A stretch of DNA of 64,000 bases from Williamsia serinedens (GTDB lineage: Bacteria; Actinomycetota; Actinomycetes; Mycobacteriales; Mycobacteriaceae). The first letter of the stretch is position 1. Every line of letters starts with the position of its first letter. The notes beneath the pieces were generated by a model that saw nothing but the letters and a program-made list of their open reading frames with translations, was not told where the DNA came from and searched no databases. Position numbers and translations under genes: made by a program. The DNA lies in the NCBI RefSeq assembly GCF_024171725.1, contig NZ_JAMTCG010000008.1, positions 1-64,000 on the forward strand, read 5' to 3'. This document shows positions 53,072 to 63,906 of the stretch, piece after piece.

Positions 53072-53728
53072 ATGAACCGGAACCCGTCCGATCCCCACCA
53101 GCCCGAGTCGTTCGTCTCGCCCTACCCCCCGCCGGCACCGCGCAGGAACTGGTTCGCACGCCACAAGGTGCTGACCGTGCTCGGTGTCCTCGTATTGCTC
53201 ATCGTGGTCATCTCGGTCGCGTCGAACGGTGGAGGCTCGACGGAGTCCCCGGACGCGGCTCCCGCCGGCAGCACGACGGCGCCTGCCTCGGCCGGTGCTC
53301 CTCCGACCGCCGCAGAGTCCGCGTCCGCGGCCCGACCGGGCATCGGCGCACCGGCGCGTGACGGCAAGTTCGAGTTCGTGGTGCGCGGCGTCCGCCCCGG
53401 TGGGACGAGCATCGGCCCCGATTTCATGGCCGAACGTGCACAGGGCGAGTTCCTGCTCGTGGACCTGACCGTGCGCAACATCGGCGACAAGGCCCAGAGC
53501 CTCGACATCTCGTCTCAGAAGGTCCTGTCGGCACAGGGAACCGAGTACTCGCCGAACACGGCGGCCACCATCCAGGTCGACGACGCCGCGGTGTTCTACG
53601 AGCAGATCAACCCCGGCAACGCTCTGCAGGTGACGGTGGTCCACGACCTCCCCCGCGGCACCGACGCGACACAGATCGAACTGCATGACTCGGTCTTCTC
53701 GGGTGGCGTGACCGTCGACCTCCGCTGA
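53072..53728 (+). CDS. DUF4352 membrane-anchored protein
   Basis: A 218-residue protein with a Pro-rich cytosolic start (PYPPPAPRRNWFARHK), one membrane helix (VLTVLGVLVLLIVVISVAS, about 34-52), a Ser/Ala/Pro linker, then a beta-sandwich DUF4352 domain (about 95-215) with FVVRGVRPG and VDLTVRNIGDKAQSLDISSQ. Not a lipoprotein: no lipobox Cys. DUF4352 domains are extracytoplasmic and are often found with stress-response or signalling genes. It is divergent from the histidine kinase. Confidence 0.85.
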   Translation: MNRNPSDPHQPESFVSPYPPPAPRRNWFARHKVLTVLGVLVLLIVVISVASNGGGSTESPDAAPAGSTTAPASAGAPPTAAESASAARPGIGAPARDGKFEFVVRGVRPGGTSIGPDFMAERAQGEFLLVDLTVRNIGDKAQSLDISSQKVLSAQGTEYSPNTAATIQVDDAAVFYEQINPGNALQVTVVHDLPRGTDATQIELHDSVFSGGVTVDLR

Positions 53729-53732
53729 GGCC

Positions 53733-53789
53733 CCGACGGCGGTTCACGTCCGGGCACCACCCGACGACCCGGGACTGGACCGCCGTCGG
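53733..53789 (+). terminator. Long inverted repeat after the DUF4352 gene
   Basis: CCGACGGCGGT (53733-53743) pairs perfectly with ACCGCCGTCGG (53779-53789); an inner GTCCGGG/CCCGGGAC pairing is also possible. It begins a few bases after the stop, so it is a plausible terminator with a branched stem. No T-run. Confidence 0.5.
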
Positions 53790-53842
53790 CCCGTTCCCCG
53801 ACCTGTCCTGTCGCGGGAACTGATGGCACGCGTGCGGAACAG

Positions 53843-53872
53843 TGACAGATACCAGCGTCCCCCGACTACCAT
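53843..53872 (+). promoter_or_regulatory. Possible leaderless promoter of the GAF-EAL gene
   Basis: TGACAG (53843-53848) and TACCAT (53867-53872) are 18 bases apart and the -10 ends seven bases before ATG 53880, so transcription could start at the initiation codon. This favours 53880 over the upstream ATG at 53823, which lacks a ribosome-binding site. Confidence 0.45.
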
Positions 53873-53879
53873 TCGGACG

Positions 53880-55124
53880 ATGACCGACGGTGCCGCGTCC
53901 CGCGCCGGGCACGCCACCAATTACCTGCGTGACGGTGCGGTGAGCCGCACCCTGTCGACGACCCTCGAGCTCGCCGCGATGGCGGTCGGTTTCGCGCAGG
54001 CCCGTCTGCACATCCTCGACGAGCACCACCAGTACGTGCTCGCCGCCTACGGTGACGCCGACAGCGTCGGGCTCGTCGTCGATCGCGAGTCGACCACATG
54101 TCGCGCCGTCGTCGACTCTGCCGAGCCCCTGGTCATCGCCGACGCCACGACGGCGACGGCAGACCCCGCGCTCGTCACGCCGCTCACGGCGGCGGGTCTC
54201 CGCACCTACGTCGGGGTGCCCCTGTTCAGCCGGGAGCACACGGCGATCGGCACGCTCTGCCTCACCGACACCGACCCGAAGGCCGTCAGCGGCAGCGACG
54301 TCACCCTTCTGCAGAAGTACGCGCGCGTCGTCGAGGAGCAGCTCGAGCTGCAGCGCGACCGCACCCGACTACCGGACGACACGGGGCTCGACGACGTCGC
54401 GGCCGCCCTCGCCCGCGGTGAGATCCAGCCGTGGTTCCAGGCCATCGTCGACCCGTCCGACGGCACGGTCCAGGGGTTCGAGGCGCTCAGCCGGTGGATC
54501 CACCCGCTTCACGGTCCGCTCACCCCGGCACACTTCCTGCCGGCTGTCCGCGCGACGGACATCATGCTCGACATCGATCTCGACATCCTGCGGGCGGCGG
54601 CCACCGCGCTGCACGGCCAGGCGAGCACCGTCGGCGACGACGTGCTGCTGCACGTGAACATCGAGGGCGGCCATCTGCACCGTCCCGCCCGGCTCGCCCG
54701 ACTGCTCGACGCCGTCCGCGACGCCGCCCTCCCGAGCGAGCGACTCTGTGTCGAGATCATCGAGTCGACGGTCGGCGACGACGACAACACGCTCTCCGCG
54801 CTGGAGGCGTTGCGCAGCAACGGGGTCCACGTCGTGGTCGACGACCTCGGACGCGGGTGGTCATCTCTCTCGCGGCTCGTGCACTGGTCCATCGACGGGT
54901 TCAAACTCGACGCGTCGCTGACCTCGTCCCTCGGCAGCCCCGCCGTCGATCACCTGCTGCGCGGGCTGATCGAGCACGGGAGGGCCAACGGCCTCATGGT
55001 GATCGCCGAGGGCATCGAGACCCCGCAGCAGCGTGACGCCCTCGTCGAGCTCGGATGCCCGGAGGCGCAGGGCTTCCTGTTCCAGCGGCCGGGACCGGTG
55101 CCGACGATCCCGCCGACGCTCTGA
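53880..55124 (+). CDS. GAF-EAL cyclic di-GMP phosphodiesterase
   Basis: A 414-residue soluble protein: a GAF sensor domain (about 20-165) followed by an EAL domain (about 175-405). EAL motifs: QGFEALSRW, LHVNIEG (metal Asn), CVEIIES, VVDDLGRGWSSLSRL in place of DDFGTGYSSL, FKLDASL and VIAEGIET. The metal and catalytic positions look retained, so hydrolysis of cyclic di-GMP is likely, though the loop-6 variation (Leu for Phe, Arg for Thr) departs from the canonical form. ATG 53880 is chosen on the predicted leaderless promoter. Confidence 0.88.
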   Translation: MTDGAASRAGHATNYLRDGAVSRTLSTTLELAAMAVGFAQARLHILDEHHQYVLAAYGDADSVGLVVDRESTTCRAVVDSAEPLVIADATTATADPALVTPLTAAGLRTYVGVPLFSREHTAIGTLCLTDTDPKAVSGSDVTLLQKYARVVEEQLELQRDRTRLPDDTGLDDVAAALARGEIQPWFQAIVDPSDGTVQGFEALSRWIHPLHGPLTPAHFLPAVRATDIMLDIDLDILRAAATALHGQASTVGDDVLLHVNIEGGHLHRPARLARLLDAVRDAALPSERLCVEIIESTVGDDDNTLSALEALRSNGVHVVVDDLGRGWSSLSRLVHWSIDGFKLDASLTSSLGSPAVDHLLRGLIEHGRANGLMVIAEGIETPQQRDALVELGCPEAQGFLFQRPGPVPTIPPTL

Positions 55125-55133
55125 CGCCCGGTG

Positions 55134-56285
55134 TCAGGGTGTGGGCACGAGCCCGTCGAACGTCTCGTCGACCATCTCCGTCGTCAGTCCGTAGTCCGCG
55201 AGGTCGTAGTGGTGCTTCGGGGCGCGCGGACCCTTCTTGCTGTCGGCGTCCATCGCGGTCACGGCCGCCCGCGCCTCGTCGGTGAACGGGATCCCGGCAG
55301 CGGCGTAGATGTCCTCGACCACGCCGACGGGGTCGCGGCGGAGGTCGTCGAAGTCGACGTCGACGAAATGCCCTGCGTCGTGGCGTGACCGGGCGTCGGC
55401 GAAGCGGCGCAGCCCCCGCGACCAGAGTTCGAGCTGGGTCCGCCCGATCGTCTCTCCGACGAACGTGGTGGACCATCCCGCGGTGGCGCTCTCCGCCAGA
55501 GAACACATCGACGCGACGATGGTTCGTGGCGCCCGGTGCGTCTGCACGATCACCGCGTCGGGGTAGACCGACAGCAGTTCGTCGATCGCGAAGAGGTGAC
55601 TGGGGTTCTTGAGGACCCAGCGCTTCTCGGCGTCGGGGGAACCGATCAACTGCAGGTTGCGCTTGTGACGCCGATAGGCGTCGATCCAGTCCTGCCCGTC
55701 CAGCCACCGGGAGTAGCTGGGCAGGTAGGCGAGCGACTCGTACGAGATGGACTTCATGGTCTGGCGGAGCAGCTGCCAGCACTCCTCGACGTCGCCCGCG
55801 CTCATGTAGTGCAGCCCCATGAACTCGGGGTTCTCCACGTGGTGCTGCTCGAAGTTCGCGTTGATCGCCTGGTAGACGGGATCCGACTCCCACGTGTCGC
55901 GCGGCGGCCGCGGCTGCGGGTATTCGGTCAGCCACATCTCGAGCCCCTGGTGCCCGGGGTCGGCGGTGAGCAGTCGGTGCAGGGCCGTGGTGCCCGTCCT
56001 GGGCAGGCCGGTCACGAAGATCGGTCGCTCGACGGGGATCCCGGCGTGCTCGGGGTGGTCGGTGAACGCCTTCTCGCTGAGCAGACGCGCCACGAGCGCC
56101 CCTTTGAGGAAGAAGCGGGACATCTTGCTGCCCAGCTCGGTCAGGCCGGCCTCGGAGCGGTACGAGTCCAGCAGCACGCCGAGCGCCTCGGTCGGGTCGT
56201 CCGCGCCGAAGTCGTCGAGTCCGGTGGCGCGGGCGGCCGAGACATGCAGGTCCTCGACGGTCCCGACGTCGGTACGAGGTGTCAT
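55134..56285 (-). CDS. Sulfotransferase-family protein of the steroid (KstR) module
   Basis: A 383-residue PAPS-dependent sulfotransferase-fold protein. The 5'-phosphosulfate loop is PIFVTGLPRTGTTALHRLL near residue 88-106, and the 3'-phosphate-binding region includes VIVQTHRAPRTIVASMCSL near 247. It is the last gene behind the KstR-controlled hsa operon. The trio DUF1214-like, SDR and sulfotransferase matches the order I recall for Rv3531c, Rv3530c and Rv3529c in M. tuberculosis, also KstR genes. Its acceptor is unknown; a steroid or CoA-linked intermediate is possible. Confidence 0.85.
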   Translation of the reverse strand: MTPRTDVGTVEDLHVSAARATGLDDFGADDPTEALGVLLDSYRSEAGLTELGSKMSRFFLKGALVARLLSEKAFTDHPEHAGIPVERPIFVTGLPRTGTTALHRLLTADPGHQGLEMWLTEYPQPRPPRDTWESDPVYQAINANFEQHHVENPEFMGLHYMSAGDVEECWQLLRQTMKSISYESLAYLPSYSRWLDGQDWIDAYRRHKRNLQLIGSPDAEKRWVLKNPSHLFAIDELLSVYPDAVIVQTHRAPRTIVASMCSLAESATAGWSTTFVGETIGRTQLELWSRGLRRFADARSRHDAGHFVDVDFDDLRRDPVGVVEDIYAAAGIPFTDEARAAVTAMDADSKKGPRAPKHHYDLADYGLTTEMVDETFDGLVPTP

Positions 56286-56304
56286 CGCGGTGGTCCTCCG
56301 ATGT

Positions 56305-57087
56305 CTAGCAGTGGTATTCGCCGCAGTTGACGTCGAGTGTCTGGCCGGTGATCGCGCTCGCCCAGTCCGACGCGAGGAACACGACGGCGCGCGCGATCTC
56401 GTCGGGTTCGGGCAACCTCTTGAGGTCGGAGTTCTTCGCGGTGTCGGCGTAGACGTCGTCCGGAGAGATGTCGTACTTCTTGGCGATCTCGCCGAAGTAC
56501 CACTGCAACTGGTCGTCCCAGATGTAGCCGGGGGCGACGCTGTTCACCCGGATGCGCCGCTCCCCCAGTTCGGTGGCCAGTGTCTGCGACATCGCGAGCA
56601 GCGCGGCCTTCGCCAGCTTGTAACTGCCGTAGCGGGGTTCGCTGTGCCGCAGGACCATCGAGTTGATCATCACCACCGCACCCCCGGTCGCGGCCAACGG
56701 CTCGGTGAACGCCTTCGTGACCCGGAGTCCACCGAGGACCGTCAGGTCGAGGCTGTCGGTGATCTGTCGGAAGTCGGTGCGGCCCAGCGGCTTCATAGAC
56801 GGGAGGGCGAACGCGTTGTTGACCAGGGCGTCGACTCGCCCGAACTCGGCCGTCGTGGTCTCCACGAGACGCTGCACACGGTCGTCGTCGGTGATGTCGG
56901 TGGGGACGACGAGCGACCGACCCCCGGCGGCGTCGATCTCGTCGGCGACCGCCCGTAGACGCTCCTCGGTGCGGGCCGCGAGCACCACCGCTGCGCCGGC
57001 GTGCGCCGACTGCAGTGCGATGGACCGGCCCAGGCCGGGACCGACCCCGCTGACGACGACGACCTTGCCGTCGAGCAGGCCGCTCAT
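56305..57087 (-). CDS. SDR oxidoreductase of the steroid module
   Basis: A 260-residue classical short-chain dehydrogenase: VSGVGPGLGRSIA near residue 14, VDALVNNAFA, catalytic Ser in VMINSMVLRH and Tyr-x-x-x-Lys in YGSYKLAKAAL near residue 155, then VAPGYIWDD. ATG 57087 overlaps the upstream stop (ATGA), so it is coupled to the DUF1214-like gene. By order it corresponds to Rv3530c-type genes of the KstR regulon. Substrate probably a steroid-derived hydroxyl or keto group, by inference. Confidence 0.88.
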   Translation of the reverse strand: MSGLLDGKVVVVSGVGPGLGRSIALQSAHAGAAVVLAARTEERLRAVADEIDAAGGRSLVVPTDITDDDRVQRLVETTTAEFGRVDALVNNAFALPSMKPLGRTDFRQITDSLDLTVLGGLRVTKAFTEPLAATGGAVVMINSMVLRHSEPRYGSYKLAKAALLAMSQTLATELGERRIRVNSVAPGYIWDDQLQWYFGEIAKKYDISPDDVYADTAKNSDLKRLPEPDEIARAVVFLASDWASAITGQTLDVNCGEYHC

Positions 57088-58298
57088 CCGAGCATCCGAT
57101 CGGCGAAGGCGCGCTGCCGTGCGGCGATGCGCTGTCGCCACCCGTCGGCGTCGATCACGTTGTGGTCGTGGAACAGCAGGTGATCGGCGACCTCGTCCAG
57201 GCCGACAACGACCGCGGTCGGACCCTCGGTGACGGGCTCGTCGACGCGTTGCCACCGGAACTGCATGATCCCGCGGGTGCGTCCGGTGGTCTCGATCCAG
57301 TTCGCGACGCCGGGATCGTTGTGGGAGACCACCATCCGGATCATCCCGTCGGGGTCGACCTGGGCCTGGTGGGAGTTCAGGCTCGTCTGGTGGTGGACGT
57401 AGTCGAGCGAGATGTACCACAGGCTGCCGAGCTGGAAACCCTGGTACGGCGCAGCCGACTTCGGCACCGTGACGACGATCGCCTGGTCGTCGGCGAGGTC
57501 GAAGTGTCCTACCGACGAGTACTGCGTCGCCAGGCCACCCGGCGTCTGCCGCGGCTCGGTGAGCGTGTTCACGGGCAGGTCGAGGTAGAACCACTTCGGG
57601 AAGTTGAACCAGGTGTCGATGCGGGACAACAGCATCTTGGCCGCCACGCGATAGCGCTTGCGCAACAGGGCCATGTCCGCCTCGACGGGTGCGGTGCCGA
57701 CGGTGTCGGTGCGTTCGATGGCGATCGATCCGCGCGTCGCGGTCCAGTCGGAGTACACCTCGCGGACCGCGAGTGTGGTCGCCCCGTCCGGCAGGACGAA
57801 GTGGTCGGTACCCGGTGTGCCGGCGCCCGCGGGACCCAGGGTGAAGGCGAACGTGCCGTCGGCGCCGATCGTGAGTCGGCGGTCGTCGAAGGCGGTGTCG
57901 CCGTTCGGGACGGTGTCGGCGTCGTAGTGTCCGGCGATGACCTGGAAGCTGAGGTCGGCGGTCGTCCCACGGCGGCCACGGATCAGGTAGTGCCCGTCGG
58001 GCTCGAGATCGGCACTCCAGTACAGGGTGTCCGGGTTGTCGAGACCCATCTTCGTCCAGGGCCCGGTGGCGGTGACGAGATACGGGTGGCTGTGGTTGCG
58101 GGCCCAGGCCAGCTGCATGATCGCCTGCACGCACTGAGCCAGGTAGGTGTACCCCTCGGCGCGGTCGACCTCGGAGCGGATGAACTCCGCTGTCGCGATA
58201 CGGCGTTCGGCCTCGCGGATCGCGTCGGCGAGGTCGGCGGTGAGGTCGGCCGGCGGTGCGGCGTCGACGGGGCTCGTCACGGCGTCGGGTGCGGTCAC
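57084..58298 (-). CDS. DUF1214-like protein of the steroid module
   Basis: A 404-residue protein with no recognised catalytic motif. The N-terminal third is helical (TADLADAIREAERRIATAEF and YLAQCVQAIMQLAW), the remainder beta-rich. The C-terminal DPGVANWIETTGRTRGIMQF and RW resemble the DUF1214 closing signature. GTG 58298 overlaps the hsaB stop (GTGA), firmly placing it in the hsa operon. Corresponds in order to Rv3531c-type genes. Function unknown; a binding role for a hydrophobic ligand is possible. Confidence 0.75.
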   Translation of the reverse strand: MTAPDAVTSPVDAAPPADLTADLADAIREAERRIATAEFIRSEVDRAEGYTYLAQCVQAIMQLAWARNHSHPYLVTATGPWTKMGLDNPDTLYWSADLEPDGHYLIRGRRGTTADLSFQVIAGHYDADTVPNGDTAFDDRRLTIGADGTFAFTLGPAGAGTPGTDHFVLPDGATTLAVREVYSDWTATRGSIAIERTDTVGTAPVEADMALLRKRYRVAAKMLLSRIDTWFNFPKWFYLDLPVNTLTEPRQTPGGLATQYSSVGHFDLADDQAIVVTVPKSAAPYQGFQLGSLWYISLDYVHHQTSLNSHQAQVDPDGMIRMVVSHNDPGVANWIETTGRTRGIMQFRWQRVDEPVTEGPTAVVVGLDEVADHLLFHDHNVIDADGWRQRIAARQRAFADRMLG

Positions 58299-58867
58299 AG
58301 CCAGGTGTCCCCTCCGGTCCAGGTCAGGAAGTTCTCGAGCTCGGCCTGCGCGGGCGTGACGCGGGGGTGCTCGGTCGACAGGTATCCGCCGCGGTAGAAC
58401 AGCAACGGCTTGTCCTGCAACACCTCCCCGAGCGTCTGCACCCGGCCGATCACGACGAAGTGGTCGCCGCCGTCCTCGACACGCTCGACGGTGCAGTCGA
58501 CCCAGGTGAGACTGCGCTTGATCACCGGGAGGCCGCTCGGCGACGGGTCCCACTCGACGGTGCGGAACTTGTCCTCACCCGGGGCACCGAACACCGCGCT
58601 GACCTCCTGCTGGTGGTTCGAGAGGACGTTGACGCAGAACCGCCCCGTGGACTCGATGACCTTCCAGCTGCGGGAGGTGCGTTGTGGACAGAACAGGACC
58701 AGCGGCGGGTCCAGCGAGAGAGCGGCGAACGACTGGCAGGCGAACCCGACCGGTTCGTCGGCGTCGTTCAGCGTGGTGATGACCGTGACGCCGGTGCAGA
58801 ACTGCCCCATCGCGGTCCGGAACTGGCGGGGGTCGAAGTCCTGGGTGCCCCGGGAGACGTGGGTCAT
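58295..58867 (-). CDS. hsaB: Flavin reductase component of the 3-HSA monooxygenase
   Basis: A 190-residue flavin reductase: FRTAMGQFCTGVTVITTLND, GFACQSFAALSLDPPLVLFC for FMN contacts, and GRFCVNVLSNHQQEVSAVF. It supplies reduced flavin to HsaA for hydroxylation of 3-HSA to the catechol 3,4-DHSA. ATG 58867 lies six bases after the hsaC stop. Confidence 0.92.
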   Translation of the reverse strand: MTHVSRGTQDFDPRQFRTAMGQFCTGVTVITTLNDADEPVGFACQSFAALSLDPPLVLFCPQRTSRSWKVIESTGRFCVNVLSNHQQEVSAVFGAPGEDKFRTVEWDPSPSGLPVIKRSLTWVDCTVERVEDGGDHFVVIGRVQTLGEVLQDKPLLFYRGGYLSTEHPRVTPAQAELENFLTWTGGDTWL

Positions 58868-58873
58868 CGTGGT

Positions 58874-61028
<2,155 letters not shown>

Positions 61029-61065
61029 CGTTGCACTCCTACGGTCGGTGACTGTTCGACGACCA

Positions 61066-61083
61066 ATATTAGAACACGTTCTC
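61066..61083 (-). promoter_or_regulatory. hsaA promoter with KstR box
   Basis: On the minus strand a -10 of TAATAT (61066-61071) abuts a KstR-type palindrome, TAGAACACGTTCTC on the plus strand at 61070-61083, which fits TnnAACnnGTTnn with one arm degenerate at the last base. A repressor there would block RNA polymerase. Confidence 0.8.
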
Positions 61084-61163
61084 ATTTGTGTCGAGTACTG
61101 CGCTTTTGCCGACGTCAGGCCAGGAAAACGCTGCGATGCCAGTGGCGTCGAAACCCGCATTTT

Positions 61164-61177
61164 TGTAACATGTTCTC
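61164..61177 (+). promoter_or_regulatory. KstR-type box upstream of kshA
   Basis: TGTAACATGTTCTC retains the AAC-2-GTT core of the KstR site in the promoter region of kshA, 51 bases before its ATG, with a weaker right arm. It is the second box of the divergent hsaA-kshA region. Confidence 0.65.
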
Positions 61178-61227
61178 ATTGTGTACGCGCTCGACGTCCC
61201 GCGTCGGCGATCACCAGGAGGTAGGCG

Positions 61228-62430
61228 ATGACCACATCGCACGACGACGTCGCGGTCCGCGAGATCGACACCGGCACCCCACCGACCCGGTTCGCGCGGG
61301 GCTGGCACTGCCTCGGCCTGCAGTCGGAGTTCACCGACGGGAGGCCGCACGCCGTCGACGCCTTCGGGACCAAGCTCGTCGTCTGGGCCGACGCCGAGGG
61401 TGAGGTGAAGATCCTCGACGCGTACTGCCGGCACATGGGCGGCGACCTGTCCCAGGGCAGCGTCAAGGACGGCAACATCGCCTGCCCGTTCCACGACTGG
61501 CGGTGGAAGGGCAACGGCCGGTGCGCCGGGGTGCCATACGCCAAGCGCGCGCCGAAACTGGCGAAGACGCGGGCCTGGCCGACGATGATCCGCAACGGTC
61601 AGGTGTTCGTCTACAACGACCCGGAGGGCAATCCCCCGCCCGAGGACGTCGTCATCCCGGAGATCGCCGAGTTCGGAACCGACGAGTGGACCGGCTGGAC
61701 CTGGAACCGCATCGTCATCGAGGGCTCGAACTGCCGCGAGATCATCGACAACGTCGTCGACATGGCGCACTTCTTCTACATCCACTACGCCCTTCCGGAC
61801 TACTTCAAGAACGTCTTCGAGGGCGAGACCGCCGCGCAGTACATGAACTCGCGCGGTCGGCCGGACATCGCGTTGACGTCGGCGTACGGCGACAGCTACC
61901 TGCGCTCGATCGCCGCGTACTACGGGCCGTCCTACATGCTCAACCCGATGCATCAGACGTACGGGGACTACGCCATCGAGACCATCCTCACCAACTGTCA
62001 CTACCCGATCGACAACAACTCGTTCGTGCTCATGTTCGGTGTGATGGCCAAGAAGCCGGAGGGTCTCACCAGCGAGCAGGCGGCCGGGATGGCCGCGAAG
62101 ATCGCCGAGGGCGTCGAGGTCGGGTTCCTGCAGGACGTCGAGATCTGGAAGCACAAGAGCCGCATCGACAACCCGCTGCTCGTCGAGGAGGACGGCCCGG
62201 TGTACCAGCTGCGCCGCTGGTACGAGCAGTTCTACGTCGACGTCGCCGACGTGACGGACGAGATGACACAGCGCTTCGAGTACGAGATCGACACGACCAA
62301 GGCCCTGGAGAACTGGGGTGTGGAGATCGAGGACAACCTGCGTCGTCAGGCCGCGGGCGAGGACACGGAGGAGTCGGTGCGCGCCGAACAGGACAAGCTC
62401 AGGGCCACCAACGACGCGGCGAAGGTCTGA
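61228..62430 (+). CDS. kshA: 3-ketosteroid 9-alpha-hydroxylase, oxygenase component
   Basis: A 400-residue Rieske non-haem iron oxygenase that, with reductase KshB, hydroxylates AD/ADD at C9, leading to ring B opening. Rieske ligands are Cys67, His69, Cys86 and His89 (CRHMGG and CPFHDW). The mononuclear iron region is DNVVDMAHFFYIH, with Asn175, Asp178, His181 and His186. ATG 61228 follows CAGGAGGT. No kshB is visible in the window, so the reductase must be elsewhere. Confidence 0.96.
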   Translation: MTTSHDDVAVREIDTGTPPTRFARGWHCLGLQSEFTDGRPHAVDAFGTKLVVWADAEGEVKILDAYCRHMGGDLSQGSVKDGNIACPFHDWRWKGNGRCAGVPYAKRAPKLAKTRAWPTMIRNGQVFVYNDPEGNPPPEDVVIPEIAEFGTDEWTGWTWNRIVIEGSNCREIIDNVVDMAHFFYIHYALPDYFKNVFEGETAAQYMNSRGRPDIALTSAYGDSYLRSIAAYYGPSYMLNPMHQTYGDYAIETILTNCHYPIDNNSFVLMFGVMAKKPEGLTSEQAAGMAAKIAEGVEVGFLQDVEIWKHKSRIDNPLLVEEDGPVYQLRRWYEQFYVDVADVTDEMTQRFEYEIDTTKALENWGVEIEDNLRRQAAGEDTEESVRAEQDKLRATNDAAKV

Positions 62431-62431
62431 C

Positions 62432-62806
62432 ATGACCCGCTCGGTCGAGTCGCAGGGGTGGGCGAAGGCACCTGCGTTCGACGACGATCCCGCCCGTCGG
62501 GCCGCGATCGATGCCCACACCCGTCGGGACAAGGCGCACTACCTCGACGGCGGACTGCACGAGATCGAGTGTCGGGCGTGCCACGCGTGCGTCCTGGTGA
62601 AGAAGACGTCGACGTCGCAGACGAGCGTGCAGTGGACGGCTGCCGCGCGGGCGTCGTGCTCGGAGTTGCGATCGGTGGCGGAGGCGGGCGGCAACCCCGC
62701 GATGACCCCGACGTGCGGGCGGCTGTCGGCCAGCATCGACCACGGCGTCGCGGAGGGGATCATCCCGCCGCACGGGCCCACCGACGACCCGGACGGATAC
62801 CTCTAG
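62432..62806 (+). CDS. Small Cys-rich protein coupled to kshA
   Basis: A 124-residue protein starting three bases after the kshA stop. It carries a Cys-x-x-Cys-x-x-Cys-like cluster (ECRACHACV), a later Cys in RASCSEL and another in MTPTCGRL, so metal or iron-sulfur binding is possible. By position it corresponds to the uncharacterised gene next to kshA in M. tuberculosis (Rv3527). Function unknown; an accessory to KshA is possible. Confidence 0.75.
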   Translation: MTRSVESQGWAKAPAFDDDPARRAAIDAHTRRDKAHYLDGGLHEIECRACHACVLVKKTSTSQTSVQWTAAARASCSELRSVAEAGGNPAMTPTCGRLSASIDHGVAEGIIPPHGPTDDPDGYL

Positions 62807-62889
62807 CCCGGGGTTCGTCGCCCGGCGATGATTTCTCGGGTCGGTCCCGGTCTGTACCGGTGACATCCCCGACTCGAGAGGATCCGACG

Positions 62890-63687
62890 ATGACCGAGTA
62901 CTCCGCGCCCGTCGGCGCGCCCATCTGGTTCGACCTGATGAGTTCCGACCCGGCGCGCGCCGCCGAGTTCTACGGCGAACTGTTCGGCTGGGAGGTGGAG
63001 GCGCCCAGGGCCGAGTTCGGCGGCTACCAGAACTTCACCCGTCATGGCAGTCGCATCGCCGGGATGAGCCCGGTGATGGACGGCGCCGGCGTCCCCGCCG
63101 ACGTGTGGTCGGTGTACCTGCACACCACCGACGCCGCGACGACCGTCGCCGCGGCCGAGAAGGCCGGGGCGCAGGTGATGTTCCCTCCGATGGCGGTCGG
63201 GTCCGAGGGGACGATGGCCATCGTCCTGGACCCGGCCGGCGCGGCGATCGGGTTCTGGCAGCCCGCCGACCACGCGGGCTTCAGCACGTGGGGTGAGCAC
63301 GGCGCGCCGTACTGGTTCGACTGCCTGTCGAAGGACTACGCGGCGTCGACCGCGTTCTACCCGGCGGTCACGGGGGTGTCGCTGCTCGAGGTGGGGACCG
63401 GTGGAGATCCCGACGCGGTCGGACCGGACCACTACTCGCAGATGATGTTCGGGGAGACGGGGTACGGCGGGATCATGGACGCCGCGACACTCCTGCCGGC
63501 GGAGGCGCCGTCGTTCTGGCAGGTGTACATCATGGTCGACGACGTCGCGGCGACCACCGACGCGATCACCCGCCTCGGCGGAGAGGTCATGATGCCGGGC
63601 GAGGACACCCCCTACGGCACCCTCGCGTCCGCCAAGGACCCCATGGGCGCGATCTTCTGCTACGCCTCGCCGCCGCCGGGCATGTAG
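62890..63687 (+). CDS. Two-domain VOC (glyoxalase-like) protein
   Basis: A 265-residue protein with two VOC modules: GAPIWFDLMSSDPARAAEFY starts the first and GAPYWFDCLSKDYAASTAFY the second, each ending in a Pro-x-Gly-Ala strand (LDPAGAAIGFW and KDPMGAIFCYA). The internal duplication is clear. ATG 62890 is preceded by GAGAGGATCCGACG. Similar proteins are annotated as hydroxylase- or glyoxalase-like; a steroid role is not supported beyond proximity. Confidence 0.85.
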   Translation: MTEYSAPVGAPIWFDLMSSDPARAAEFYGELFGWEVEAPRAEFGGYQNFTRHGSRIAGMSPVMDGAGVPADVWSVYLHTTDAATTVAAAEKAGAQVMFPPMAVGSEGTMAIVLDPAGAAIGFWQPADHAGFSTWGEHGAPYWFDCLSKDYAASTAFYPAVTGVSLLEVGTGGDPDAVGPDHYSQMMFGETGYGGIMDAATLLPAEAPSFWQVYIMVDDVAATTDAITRLGGEVMMPGEDTPYGTLASAKDPMGAIFCYASPPPGM

Positions 63688-63712
63688 ACCCGCGGTCTGC
63701 TCGCGATTTCGC

Positions 63713-63850
63713 GCCGAGTTCGGCGCGGGTTCGCCCGCTCGGCGCGGGTTCGGCGGTGGGCGCCAGACCCGCGCCGTTCACGCGGCCCCGCGCCGTACCT
63801 GCGCACCCGCGTCCAGTGAGCCGACCCGCTTCGAAATCGGCGCGGGTCCG
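63713..63850. repeat. GC-rich direct and inverted repeats
   Basis: CGGCGCGGGTTCG occurs at 63721 and 63740 (19 bases apart) and as CGGCGCGGGTCCG at about 63836; an inverted copy (GACCCGCGCCGTTC) lies near 63766. The interval 63688-63906 between the VOC gene and the edge gene has no other feature. Confidence 0.6.
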
Positions 63851-63906
63851 CCTGTTCGAGGCGGATTCGGCGTTCTGCGGATCCGAACGGGTCCGGGCGA
63901 CGTCCA

